Positions 20,556-31,481 of a DNA stretch of 64,000 nucleotides are shown in pieces. A model generated the notes under the pieces. That model was not told the origin of the DNA and searched no databases. It saw only the letters and a list, made by a program, of their open reading frames with translations. The DNA comes from Bathynomus jamesi. Taxonomy: Eukaryota; Arthropoda; Malacostraca; Isopoda; Cirolanidae. Each line of letters starts with the position of its first letter. Position 1 is the first letter of the stretch. Position numbers and translations under genes: made by a program. Location of the stretch: NCBI GenBank assembly GCA_023014485.1, contig JAJOZX010000877.1, forward strand, positions 124,001-188,000. Direction: 5' to 3'.

Positions 20556-20951
20556 CAGGATGAGTCAAAAGTCTCCATACATAGGCAAAATGGTCATGAT
20601 AAAACTAAAAGCAGTTTCTGGGTCACTGGATTGGCCGCCGTGGTCCCGTGGAGTGGCCTCCGAGGTCCCCAGACCTCGCCCCCCCCTTTATTTTTACTTG
20701 TGGGGGCACTTGAAGGCCATGGTGTACCAGGTGAATATACAAAACACGGACCACCTAAAGGAACGCATTCGTGATGCGTGTGCACGCATAACACCAGACG
20801 TGTCAACGTGCGTTTGCCATGACTGGGAGGAACGCATCCGTATGTGCATTCAGTGTAATGGTGCCCACATTGAGCATATTTTGTGACTTACAAGTGATTG
20901 CATAATAAAGTGACCATTTTACCTATGTATGGAGACTTTTGACTCACCCTG
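20556..20951 (+). mobile_element. Short DD41D deletion derivative (396 bp)
   Basis: TIRs CAGGATGAGTCAAAAGTCTC (left) and the complement of CAGGGTGAGTCAAAAGTCTC (right) extend at least 38 bp. A C-terminal transposase fragment (W-P-x-W-S-R-G, L-Y-F-Y-L-W-G-H-L-K and the usual tail) fills 20620-20886. A (TA)n tract follows. Positions between are too short for a full gene, so it would depend on another copy's transposase. Confidence 0.82.
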
Positions 20952-21071
20952 TATATATATATAGCGGAAATATATAGATAAAAATAGCTACTCACATTCT
21001 ATCACAGCATAAACCCAACCCGGGGGGCAGGCAAGCCAGCCTGTCTCTCGGCCGGTCCCAAGTCCGGATAA

Positions 21072-23747
21072 ATGGGGAGGGTTGGCGTCAGGAAAGGCAT
21101 CCGGCCGTGGAAACCTTGCCAGAACCACATGATGAGTCTTCAAAGTGAAAATTCGATGACGGCTAGGGCGTACCCCATAAGCGACCCACAGATACATCGC
21201 CCTAACTCTGTGACAGGACGAGGGCTACCGCACCATGAGCGGGTGAGGCTAAAGAAGCGAACTCAGGTGGGACTGAGGATAGCTACGTTAAACGTGGGAA
21301 GTATGACTGGAAGAAGAAGGGAGATTGTGGATTTGATGAAGAAAAGAAGAGTAGATGTGCTCTGCGTACAAAAAACGCGTTGGAAAGGAAATAAGGCAAG
21401 AGAGCTCGGTGAAGGGTATAAACTGTTTTACAGCGGAGCATTGGTCGAAGGTAGAAATGGTGTGGGTATTATATTGACGAAGGAGCTCAGTGAATGTATT
21501 GTGGAGATAAACCGGAGAAGTGATAGACTAATGACTATGAGACTGAACTGGGGGAATCATGTGCTCAATATAGTGAATGCATTCGCCCCGCAAATTGGAT
21601 GCACAGAAGAGAAGGAATCCTACTGGAGTTTCGCTGGAAATAGAAATGGAGAGTGTGCTAGAAAATGAGAGAGTGGTAGTTGGTGCTGACCTGAATGGAC
21701 ACGTAGGAAATAACAATGATGTTATGGAAAGAGTACATGAAGGACATGGTTTGGGAGAGGCAAATCGGGAAGGTGAGAGAGTGTTGGACCTGACTGTCTC
21801 TTTTGATATGGCAATTGTAAACACATACTTCAGAAAGAGGAATGAACATGTGATAACTTACAAGAGCGGAGGTAGAACGTCACAGGTTGACTACCTACTC
21901 TAAAGAAGGTAAAATTGAGTGAAGTCAAGAACTGTAAAGTGATTCCAGGAGACCATGTAACACCACAGCACCGGATATTAGTTATGGAGCTGATGTTGAG
22001 CAGACAGAGAAAGACACGAGAAACGTGTGTTAAGATGATCAAGTGGTATAAGCTGAAAGAAGAGGAGAAGAGAAGAGAGTTTAAAGAGCGGGTGCTGAGC
22101 GAGACCAGTATGCCAGAAGATGTACAAAACTGGTGGCAACATAATGCAAATGTAAGACGAACCGTAGGAAAGGCTGTATTAGGTGAAACATCCGGTCGAG
22201 TGTGGAAAGATAAAGAAGGATGGTGGTATAATAATGACATCCAAGAGTCCCTACAATGTAAGAAACAAGCAAAGAAACTGTGGGAGGAAACTAGGTCGGG
22301 TGAGCGGAAGGAAGTATATAAGAACGCAAAGAAACAGGCAAAAACGGCGGTGGCACTGGCAAAAGCCCATGCATGTCGTGATCTGTATGAGAAATTAGAA
22401 ACTCGAAAGGGGCAAAGGGAAATATTCAGGTTGGCTAAAAGCAGGGATAAAGCCACAAAGGTTTTTACTCAAGTGAAACAGGTTAAAAGAGAGGATGGGA
22501 CAGTACTGCGGAGAGTGAAAGATATACAGGTTAGATGGAAGGAATATTTCGAGGAACTGTTAAATGAGGAAAACCCTAGGTTGGTCCATGAGAATGGACT
22601 ACCGAATATCGCAATGACGAAGAAGGTGGAAAGAGCAGAAGTGAAGAAGGCGTTGGATAAAATGAAGAGTGGTAAAGCAACGGGTCGTGATGAGATACCG
22701 GCAGAGGTATGGAAGGCACTTGGCGATGAAGGAGTGGATCTCCTGCATGATCTTATGGAAAAGCTCTGCGACCAAGAGGTGGTCCCGGAGGAATGGCGTG
22801 CCAGTATCATAGTACCCATATTCAAAGAGAAAGGGGATATACAGGAATGCTCAAATTATAGGGGTATTAAGTTGATATCGCACACCATGAAGGTGTGGGA
22901 GCGAATTGTGGACTTAAGGCAGAGGGAGGAGGCAGGCGTGTCGACAGAGCAATTCGGTTTTATGCCCGAACGAAGTACGTCTGATGCTATTTTTGCATTA
23001 CGACAGTTGGAGGAAAGGTACAGGGAAGGACAGAAGGCATTGCACATGGTTTTCATAGACTTAGAGAAGGCGTATGATAGGACACCGAGACAAGAGGTTT
23101 GGAAGTGCCTGAGGGAGAAGATGGTCCCAGAGAAGTACGTCAGATTGATTCAGGAAATGTATAGAGGGGTTACGACGAAAGTGAGGCGTATTGTTGGTGT
23201 GACGGAGAGTTTTGGAGTTGGGGTTGGTCTGCATCAGGAGTCAGCACTGAGTCCATTCCTATTCAACGTGGTGTTGGATGTGTTGACTGAGGAGGTTAGG
23301 CTAGCCATGTTGTACGGAATGGAGACGGTGCCAGTGAAGAAGACCAGTGACAGATAGATGGATGTGGCTGAAATGAAAATGTTGCGATGGATATGCGGTG
23401 TAACTAGAAGGGATCGAATCAGAAACGAACGCATTAGAGGACCGGTGAAAGTATCAGAGGCGTCAAGAAAAGTCCAAGAAGCCAGACTGAGATGGTATGG
23501 GCACATGATGAGAAGAGAGGAGGATTACGTGGGACGTAGGGTGCTGGAAATGGAGGTGCCGGGACGGAGAAGAGGTAGACCGAAGACGAGGTAGAGGGAT
23601 TGCGTGGCGGCAGACATCTGGGAGAAAAATTTGGACGAGGACATGGTGCGTGACAGAAGTGAATGGAGGAGACCCATCAAGAACAGCGACCCCCATGTAG
23701 AGATGGGATTTAAGCTGCAGAAGAAGATTCTATCAGAGCATAGATAG
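21072..23747 (+). pseudogene. RTE-type non-LTR retrotransposon, RT core deleted
   Basis: The N-terminal half is an apurinic-type endonuclease: T-L-N-V-G-S-M (about 21280), Q-K-T-R-W-K-G (about 21370), G-A-D-L-N-G-H (about 21690) and S-Q-V-D-Y (about 21885). Frameshifts occur near 21640 and 21900. The reverse transcriptase follows: G-K-A-T-G-R-D-E-I-P, the N-Y-R-G-I block, F-I-D-L-E-K-A-Y-D and H-Q-E-S-A-L-S-P. At about 23300 the sequence jumps to a C-terminal region, so the catalytic x-A-D-D segment and roughly 150-200 residues are missing. A stop at 23355-23357 precedes the C-terminal R-W-Y-G-H block. Such proteins nick DNA and reverse transcribe their own RNA; this copy cannot. Confidence 0.88.
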
Positions 23748-23749
23748 GG

Positions 23750-24240
23750 CGCTGGCGTCGCATATTCGTTTAAATATTCGTGTATGGAATAGTCGATCAT
23801 TTCAGATAAAATAATAATATATTAAATTTGTGCACCACATAATCACGAAAACTTTAGAAAAACACACTTCTACATAAATGATGACACAGGAGAGATAAAT
23901 TCTATATATTTCACTCAGAGCACTATTAAATAAGACTATGTTGTGTTGAGTACAATGTATGGCACGTAAAATAACTTACAACTTGATATTGGGGTGTTCG
24001 TTGGACTGCATACTTGTTCATAAGTTTGTACGCAACAACTGAACTGCTTCACCAAACAAAAATGACTCACCTTTGTCCCTGCTACTGCTTTTATAGGGCA
24101 GTGGAGAACTCCCCCTAGAATGGGGCATGTTGAAGAAAAGACTTCCCCCTCCCCACACTTTTAGAAAGCAAAATATTCACTGGCTAAACAATTTTTAGTG
24201 GGCGGGCCTTAAGTTTTTACCAAACCGTGAGATATATATA
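23750..24240. other. AT-rich spacer, no feature recognised
   Basis: No coding sequence, terminal repeat or tandem repeat found. Confidence 0.5.
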
Positions 24241-24242
24241 TA

Positions 24243-24320
24243 AAAGGCTTATAATTGAATAGATGTGCGTAGAAAATAGCTTTTGCGTACAAGTTCTTTT
24301 TCAGAACAACGGGTATATAT

Positions 24321-24355
<35 letters not shown>

Positions 24356-24605
24356 TACACCGTATTTTACGCCTCATAAGACGCTACAAGTGGTAAGACG
24401 CACCCAATATTTAGCAAAGAATATTTAGGAAAAAAATATTTCGAAGATTTATCACCCTGACAAAAATTATATTCCCATAACTTTATTAAAAGAACATTAA
24501 ACAAAACAATAACATATGAGCCATGAAGTGATTTTTGGAGACGTTTTTCAGGAAAAAAGTAGCGTCTTACGAGGCGTAAAATACGGTATGTATATATATA
24601 TATTA

Positions 24606-24642
<37 letters not shown>

Positions 24643-24985
24643 GTGACATGGAAATAAAATGTAATCCACGTAGAATATTTAAACAAGCTACGTCTTTAAA
24701 ATATCTAACACTATATTCGCTTAAAAAAGCTAGAGTTAAATCCATGACGTTATTTTACAATTTAATGAAAGAATACTTGGAAAAAAAGTTTGATTCAATT
24801 TTGTGTATTGAAACTTTGGCATTAGCGTAATATTTCTAATTAAACGTATATATTTTTATTCTTAGTAAGTGAACTGTCATTGTGTTGTTAATATTTGGCC
24901 TATTGGCTATAGTCTGGCAGTAAAACTTTTCATATATTAGTTTCAGAGAGAGTACTCAGAGCGGGACACAGAGAGAGAGAGATAG
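24243..24985. repeat. Dispersed repeat copy 1, split by a TA/MITE insertion
   Basis: The blocks 24243-24302 and 24645-24985 together match 26172-26440 (shared A-T-A-G-A-T-G-T-G-C-G-T-A-G-A-A-A-A, then G-A-C-A-T-G-G-A-A-A-T, then A-G-A-G-C-G-G-G-A). In this copy the match is interrupted exactly after C-T-T-T-T-T-C-A by the microsatellite-bounded element at 24357-24591. No coding capacity seen. Confidence 0.65.
24357..24591. mobile_element. MITE of about 235 bp between two (TA)n tracts
   Basis: ACACCGTATTTTACGCCTC on the left and the complement of ACATACCGTATTTTACGCC on the right form inverted ends of about 30 bp (also shared: A-A-G-A-C-G-C-T-A-C). Long TA tracts lie at 24313-24353 and 24592-24640. 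It has no coding capacity. The superfamily is unclear; TA flanks are compatible with a Tc1-mariner relative. Confidence 0.7.
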
Positions 24986-26113
24986 AGTTACAAGGAGTTA
25001 CAAGGAAAAGAAGTACCTCAAAAGGCCTTGCGGCCCATACCGAGGAGGTACCAATGGCAACAGGTGCCACGGAAAATTTTCTACACACTCAAAGATTGTG
25101 CAAGATTTGGTCTACATTTTCTTGAAATGATCCACAGAAGAACTGTTCACAACTTCTGAAGGTAAACTGTTCCACGTGTCACAGATCTTATACGTAAAGT
25201 AATTCCCACACACACTAGTCCTAAACCGTTTCAAATCCAACTTCCAACCATTGTTGCGAGTTGGGTTATCATTTAAACTAAACATGCTTCTAAAATCGAC
25301 ATCGTTGAACCCGCGTAAGAGCTTGAAAACCTCGATGAGTTGACCTCGCAGCCTCCGAGTTTCCAGCGAAAACAAGTCCAGGGCGCGTAAGCGTCGATTG
25401 TAGCCCATATGCCTAACGGAAGGGATTAACTTTGTGGCCCTCGCCTGCACTCGCTCCAGCCTCTCGATATCTTTCCTGAGGGTGGGCGACCAGAACTGCA
25501 CAGCATACTCCAGGTGCGGCCGAACCAGGGAATTGTACAGAGAGAGCACAATCTCCTTGTTCTGAAATCGAAATTGCCTCCTGATATAACCCAACAGCTT
25601 CTGGGCTTTCTTTTCCACCTCTACGCACTGTTTCGTAAACTTAAGGTCGCTGCTAATTAGCACACCCAAGTCCTTTTCCAAATCAGTCGCCTCGATATTA
25701 CTCCCCATCATCGAGTAGTCCGACTTGGGATTGGCGTAGCCAATGTGCATCACCTTGCATTTACCTAAGTTAAACGGCATTTGCCATTTTTCGGACCACT
25801 CTCCTATCCTACCTAGGTTCGCACGGCAGTTGCTTGATCGCTTTGGGCGTCCCAACATTGGCCCCAAGCTTGGTGTCATCAGCGAAATTGGCGATCCGAC
25901 TGACGATGCCACCGTCAATATCATTTATGTAAATGATAAACAACAGTGGCCCCAAAACGGAACCCTGAGGAACCCTACTAATGACCGAGGCCCAACCCGA
26001 ACTAACCCCTTTAATTACAACCCTCTGCCGCCTATTCTTCAGCCAGTTTTCAACCCACCTACCTACTTCCCCACCGATACCCAGCGCGCGCGGAAAATAC
26101 CCAGCGCGCGGAG
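24964..26113 (-). pseudogene. CR1-like LINE, 5'-truncated, frameshifted
   Basis: On the minus strand the reverse transcriptase region shows V-P-Q-G-S-V-L-G-P-L-L-F and F-A-D-D (about 25960-25870), a frameshift near 25830, then the CR1-type thumb and C-terminal region (D-L-E-K-D-L-G-V, H-L-E-Y-A, W-N-S-L-P) ending at 25112. The 3' UTR runs to about 24970 and ends in C-T-T-G-T-A-A-C-T-C-C-T-T-G-T-A-A-C-T-C plus (TC)n. Another copy with the same 3' end is at the right edge of the window. The endonuclease and the 5' part of the RT are missing, as in most truncated LINE copies. Confidence 0.88.
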
Positions 26114-26117
26114 ATAC

Positions 26118-26118
<1 letters not shown>

Positions 26119-26178
<60 letters not shown>
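26119..26178. repeat. (GA)n microsatellite
   Basis: About 60 bp of pure GA. It abuts the truncated 5' end of the CR1 copy and may be the tail of another CR1. Confidence 0.95.
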
Positions 26179-26180
<2 letters not shown>

Positions 26181-26440
26181 ATAATTTAATAGATGTGCGT
26201 AGAAAATGTATTTTGCGTACAAGTCTTTTTCATGACATGGAAATTAAATGTAAGCCACTTGGAGTACTGAAGCATTTCTATGTCTTTAAAATACGTAACA
26301 CTCTATTCGTTTAAAAGAGCTAGAGTTAAATCTATGACATTGTTCTATAATTTACCGAAAGTATATTTGCAAAAAAGCTGGAATTTATTTTTCATATATT
26401 AGTGTTAGAGATATTACTCAGAGCGGGAAAGCTAGAGAGG
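26172..26440. repeat. Dispersed repeat copy 2 (uninterrupted)
   Basis: Uninterrupted homologue of the split repeat at 24243-24985; see that entry. It starts directly after the (GA)n tract. Confidence 0.65.
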
Positions 26441-26648
26441 GAGAAAGAGACGTGGAGTCTGCTGCAAACCATTTATAGAATGAACATAAAAAAAATATTT
26501 AATTTAGAACCCCATTAAAAAAAATTCCATTTTCTCTATTGCAAATGTGCTTAGAAAATGGCCTTTCCGTTACTTGGGGTAACGCTGCTAAATTCTTCAT
26601 TATTACAGTACTTTGAAATGAATTTTTACGTTTGACGCGCACTAGCCC

Positions 26649-26695
<47 letters not shown>
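26649..26695. repeat. (TA)n microsatellite
   Basis: About 46 bp of TA, directly followed by a tRNA-like repeat unit. Confidence 0.95.
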
Positions 26696-26696
<1 letters not shown>

Positions 26697-26697
<1 letters not shown>

Positions 26698-26940
26698 CAA
26701 CCGGCAATTGGAAGGCCCTGGGTTCGATTCCCGGGCGGTTCGCCTCATTTTTCATTATTCGTTATCTCTCCTCCTCGTGTGCAGAAACGTTCCTTAACAC
26801 TTATGTCGTTTCTATTCATTTATATACTGCGCGGTCATTGCAGTTATATGCGCATATTCACGATTTGCGAGGGTGCCCTCTCAGGGCATTGGTTTCTGCC
26901 CTATGTGGGAGAATTTCGATTTGTGATTGAGTGAGGTCCG
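26697..26940 (+). repeat. Diverged single unit of the tRNA-like 266-bp repeat
   Basis: This stretch aligns with one plus-oriented unit of the 34-37 kb array: A-C-C-G-G-C-A-A-T at its start, the B box GGTTCGATTCC, the C-A-T-T-T-T-T-C-A-T-T T-run, T-A-T-A-C-T-G-C-G and G-G-G-C-A-T-T-G-G-T-T-T-C-T-G, with many substitutions between. The A-box half is cut off by the preceding (TA)n, and another (TA)n follows at about 26945. It shows that the unit exists outside the array. Confidence 0.75.
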
Positions 26941-26969
26941 TAGCATATATATATATATATATATATAAT

Positions 26970-27740
26970 AGTCAGATAGATGATTTTGGGTCACTATCGA
27001 ATTATGTAACACTATTTCGATAAAGCGGTAGAGAAATTTGCTAAAAATTGTTTATCATGCATATTTCTACAATTTTTAAATAAACACATGTTTATAGAGA
27101 TTATAGTCTTCATTTTGACCCGATGGGAATGGTCTACGCATAAACTGTTTTTAAATTCGTCATGTAATTGTTGGTTTATTTATTTGACAAAAAATAAGAG
27201 CATTGTTTTCTAAATTTTCGGTTAAAAATGTTTATTTAAAATGCATTCTCCATTATTACAGTACTTTGAAATACATTTTTACGTATATGCATGTTTTACA
27301 CTAGAGTGTGTAAACGGGGAGATATCAGAAATGCATGGATAAAGCCGCTGCGTGTGTGTTTCCTTCCTTAAAAAGTATTGGTTGTCTCTGGGGGAGCTAT
27401 ATCTGGAGTAAATATCATTTTGACATTGTCTTGAGTTAAGTTTGGTGTAAAATTAAGGTACAGCTGTGTTTCCGGGCGAGTTATCAGAAGTATATGTTGC
27501 ACTTCAGTGTTACAAGCAAATACATTCGGTGTTCTGATTACATGAGCTGTTTTAAAAGCCACGACCGGCTTTGACAATCTTGGGTTAAATTCGACGTTAA
27601 ATACATCTGTGCTTCCGGGTGAGATATCCGACAAGCTTTTCCTTTTTTTTTTTTATGGAATTATTTGTCGCAGTCAGTTTTGACGAATTTAAACGCGTGT
27701 CTTCATATCAAACATTCTTTTCAAAGGATAAAGAGAGAGA
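26970..27740. other. AT-rich DNA, no gene recognised
   Basis: Only a short block at 27240-27290 recurs (near 26598: C-A-T-T-A-T-T-A-C-A-G-T-A-C-T-T-T-G-A-A). No coding sequence that I trust. Confidence 0.5.
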
Positions 27741-27837
27741 TAATTACGAGGGTACTTTAATAAGTATCCGCACTTTTTATTTTAGTGATAATATAGTATC
27801 TATAATATATACTTGTAATAACGAGCCAAACTGAGAT

Positions 27838-27958
27838 CTATAGGCTTATTTAGGCTAGCAACAGTATAGGCTTATTTAGGCTAGCAACAGTATATGCTTA
27901 TTTAGGCTAGCAACAGTATAGGCTTATTTAGGCTAGCAACAGTATAGACTTAATTAGA
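27838..27958 (+). repeat. 26-bp minisatellite in the mariner 5' leader
   Basis: Four near-identical copies of a 26-bp unit (G-G-C-T-T-A-T-T-T-A-G-G-C-T-A-G-C-A-A-C then AGTATA) plus a fading fifth lie between the TIR and the start codon. The position suggests amplification inside the element, perhaps of a transposase-binding or promoter segment (inference). Confidence 0.85.
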
Positions 27959-27995
27959 CTACTCGTAGCTGTCACATATCGTACGAGTAGTGAGC

Positions 27996-29017
27996 ATGGC
28001 TGCGCCGCTTTCAATTTGTACTCAGGGAGAACAGAAATCCGTGGTCCGTTTTTTGTGGGCAGAAGGTGTGAAAGGAGCTGAAATTCACACGCGTTTATGT
28101 GCTCAGTATGGGAATAATGCGTTACCACGGCGAAGTGTGCACGAGTGGACTCAAATGTTCAAGAAAGGTCGGACATGTGTGACAGATGCTCAGCGCTCAG
28201 GACGACCGTCAACATCAACCAGTTGTGACAAGCAGGAAGAAGCTACAGCCATGATTTTCGATGACAGAAGATTAACAATAAAAGAAATTGCATCTTCATT
28301 AGACATCAGTCAAGGGTCAGCCTATTCGATAGTTCATGACATTCTTGGCTTTCACAAGGTTTGTGCAAGATGGGTGCCCAAACAGGTGACAGAAAAGCAC
28401 AAGCGTAATCGTATGGACGTCTGCTCTCGTCTTTTGGCGCGATATCTTAATGAAGGTGAAAAGTTTTTGGAGCGCATTATCACTCGAGATGAAACCTAGA
28501 TCCATCACTATGAACCAGAAAGCAAACGACAGAGCATGCAATGGAAGCATCCAATATCTACAGTTGCAAGGAAGTTCAAAGCGCAGCCGTCAGCAGGTAA
28601 AGTTATGCTAACACTGTTTTGGGATACACGAGGCCCTATCCTTGAACATTATCTAGAGTGTGGAACTACAGTAACAAGTGCATCGTATTCTGACATGCTT
28701 CGGAATGAGTTAAAGCAAGCAATTCGCACAAAACGGAGAGGGAGATTGTCGGAAGGTGTTATTCTGTTACACGACAATGCGTGCCTCATGCCGCTGCACA
28801 GACTAGAAAATGCCTTCAAAAACTTAAATTTGAAGTTCTCGACCATCCAGCCTACAGTCCGGACCTGGCACCTTCGGATTTTTACCTGTTTGGGCCACTA
28901 AAAGACGCTTTGAGAGGTCAGCGATTCCAAGGCGATGATGACCTGAAGGAGGCGGTCCATGACTGGCTGCGCACACAGCCAAAACATTCTTTTGTGATGG
29001 CATTAGGAAGCTTGTAG
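27996..29017 (+). pseudogene. Mariner transposase, DD34D, one stop and one frameshift
   Basis: Translation from ATG 27996 gives the paired helix-turn-helix N-terminus (E-W-T-Q-M-F-K-K-G, G-R-P-S-T-S, I-A-S-S-L-D-I-S), the W-V-P-K-Q-V-T linker and T-R-D-E-T with the first catalytic Asp, followed by TAG at 28497-28499. The second Asp is in H-D-N-A-C (28771-28785). A frameshift near 28790 moves the third Asp motif, Y-S-P-D-L-A-P-S-D, to another frame (about 28850); corrected spacing is 34 residues. The C-terminus runs to about 29017. Only two lesions separate it from a full-length gene, so the copy is fairly young. Confidence 0.87.
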
Positions 29018-29181
29018 ATCGCTAGACTAAGTGTATTGAGAAACAGGGAGACTATGTTGAGAAGTGATGTGTTTATAATCTATTAGATGTGAAAATAAAA
29101 TTCTGAAAATAAAAAGTCCGGATACTTATTGAATTACCCTCGTATTTTAAAATAAAATCGGATTTGTGTTTCCATAATCTG

Positions 29182-29231
29182 ATGTGTGTGTGTGTGTGTG
29201 TGTGTGTTGTGTGTGTGTGTGTGTGTGTGTA
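29182..29231. repeat. (TG)n microsatellite
   Basis: About 50 bp of TG with one break near the middle, ending in (TA)2. Confidence 0.95.
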
Positions 29232-29444
29232 TAATAGGACTTGTATATTCTGAATAAAGTTGTTATAATTCTTTTGGTTTGAAATTGGTATGCTACTTAT
29301 GAATGATGTAATTGTGTGCTTTAATTATGTAGAAAGTAGAATTCTTTTGATTTGAGGAAATTTAAATAGTTTGATTCAATATATTTTGGTTGGAACTACA
29401 AAATCTGATGTGTATATATGTTAGAGTCAAGGTGTGTAACCAGC

Positions 29445-29545
29445 CATTTCGCGTAATGGCTGAAACTTTTAGTCATTTCGCGAAATGGCTGTTTCACTTG
29501 GTCATTTCGAGAAATGACTAAAATCTTCAGCCATTACGGTCATAG
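29445..29545. repeat. Cluster of short palindromes (CATTTCGCGAAATG type)
   Basis: Four imperfect palindromes in 100 bp: AGCCATTTCGCGTAATGGCT, AGTCATTTCGCGAAATGGCT, GGTCATTTCGAGAAATGACT and a shorter AGCCATTACGG. They sit just upstream of a CR1 fragment. They could be the remnant end of a DNA transposon or a cluster of protein-binding sites; no partner end is found. Confidence 0.6.
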
Positions 29546-29569
29546 ACATAATACCTTTTGATAATGGTA

Positions 29570-31076
29570 ATATTTTGGATAATATTGTGGTTAGTGAATG
29601 GGAGGTAATACGTTATATTCATAAAATGAAAATGCGTAATCATCGGGACCGGATTCCATATATCCCATACAACTAAAAGAATTAAAAGATAGCATTGTTG
29701 TCCCGCTAACAACGATTTTAATGCGTACCAGATAATTTCAAGTTAGCAAACGTAACACCTATCTTTAAGAAAGGCGATAAAGGTGCGGCGGGAAATTATA
29801 GGCCAATCAGTTTAACGTCTGTTGTAGGTAAGCTACTGGAATCAATAATTAGGGATCGTATAGTCGAACACTTAGAAATGCATAACTTAGTTAGAAATAC
29901 GCAGCACGGTTTTAGGCGAAACAAATCTTGCTTAAATAATCTTTTAGAATTTTTTCAAAGCGTGGTTGACGTTTACGATAGTCATCGGGCGGTTGATGTA
30001 GTGTATTTAGATTTTCAAAAAGCGTTTGACACCATACCGCACAAAAGACTCATTGACAAAACTAAGGCTCATGGAATCAGGGGTGTAGTAATAAAATGGA
30101 TAGAAGAGTGGTTGCGAGACAGGAAACAGAGGGTGGTCGTTGATGGGGCGGAGTCGTGTTGGGCTAATGTAGCGAGTGGCGTTCCTCAGGGTTCTGTATT
30201 GGGCCCCTTGCTTTTTCTTATATATATTAACGATTTAGATGTCAGCCTAGTCAGTACAGTTTCAAAGTTTGCGGATGACACGAAGCTGGGTGGTAGGGCG
30301 ATTAATGACGAAGATAGAGGTAAAATCCAGGAAGATCTGAATAAAATCGTTCATTGGTCAGTCACATGGCAAATGAGATTTAACGTCGATAAGTGCAAAA
30401 TTTTACATATAGGTTCGCGTAACGGTAATTTTGCGTATAGTATGTCAGGGAAAGAGGTAACAAGCGTAGAGCAGGAAAAAGATTTAGGAGTTATAGTCAC
30501 TGGTGACTTTAAAGTAGCGAAACAAAGTACAGCAGCGGTCAATAAAGCGAACAATGTGTTAGGTTTTATAGCTCGGAATTTTGAGTACAAATTGCGCGAT
30601 ATTATAGTTCCTCTTTATAAATGATTAGTTAGACCCCATTTGGAGTACGCGATCCAATTTTGGAATCCGCATATGCGAAAAGATATAGACAAACTCGAAA
30701 GAGTTCAAAGACAAGCAACTAAGATGATTCCGTCGCTTAGGTCAAAGTCGTACGAAGATAGGCTTAAGGTGTTAAAATTGACTACACTCGAGACTAGAAG
30801 GCTAAGCGGTGATCTAATCCAGGTTTTCAAAATTATGAATGGGTTCGATAAAGTAGATAGAGATAGCTTTTCGAAATATCTCAATATAATAGGACTAGAA
30901 ATAACGAGTGTAAGTTGACAAGTAGAAGGTTCGAGACAGCAGTCGACAAAAACTTTTTTACGCATAGAATAGTAAATAGCTGGAATAGTTTGCCGGTAGA
31001 AGTAATTAGTAGCACGTCTATAAACATGTTTAAAAATCGATTAGACACATATGTTCATAGATTGGATATAGTTTAA
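29570..31076 (+). pseudogene. CR1-like LINE reverse transcriptase, 5'-truncated
   Basis: Weak homology starts near 29570 (G-P-D-x-I-Y-P-like region after a shift); the frame is clear from about 29737: N-V-T-P-I-F-K-K-G-D, N-Y-R-P-I-S-L, V-Y-L-D-F-Q-K-A-F-D (first RT Asp), V-P-Q-G-S-V-L-G-P-L-L-F and F-A-D-D-T-K-L (catalytic pair, about 30267-30290). A TGA at 30622-30624 and a frameshift near 30910 break it; the C-terminus with W-N-S-L-P ends at TAA 31074-31076. It is a different subfamily from the two minus-strand CR1 copies, with about half the residues shared by eye. The endonuclease domain is missing. Confidence 0.9.
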
Positions 31077-31481
31077 GGTAGTAAAATTAAGGCTTTGTGG
31101 TTCGGAACCCACGTAAAATTGTTGGTCCCCTCCGCCACCACGGAGGACATGCACAATACACAATTACGAACACAGTTAGGTAGACCAGCCATGAGTGGAT
31201 CCTAGGGTCTTTGTTGGTCTGAAACATTATAACATTATACAGGGTGTTCGGAAAGTCACTGTGCACTTATATAATCGAGATCGTCCACTCACGCTTGATG
31301 ACCTGAAAACTGCAATAACTGCGTACATAAGGTCCATTTCAAAAGAAGAACTGACAAAGTTGTTTCAAAATAAAATAAGACGGGTCCAGGCCTGTATTGC
31401 TGTTAAAGGACATCACTTTCAACACCTTTTATAAGTTCTGATGGTCCCATCCATAACCTCTATCATATATGCAATGTTATA

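Larger units (their letters stand above)
27747..29142 (+). mobile_element. Mariner element with both TIRs and TA target duplication
   Basis: Left end CGAGGGTACTTTAATAAGTA and right end complementary to CGAGGGTAATTCAATAAGTA continue to A-C-T-T-T-T-T-A-T-T-T-T, about 37 bp. TA is duplicated at 27745-27746 and 29143-29144. The element is 1396 bp, a usual mariner size, and carries one transposase gene plus a small minisatellite in its 5' leader. Confidence 0.92.
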
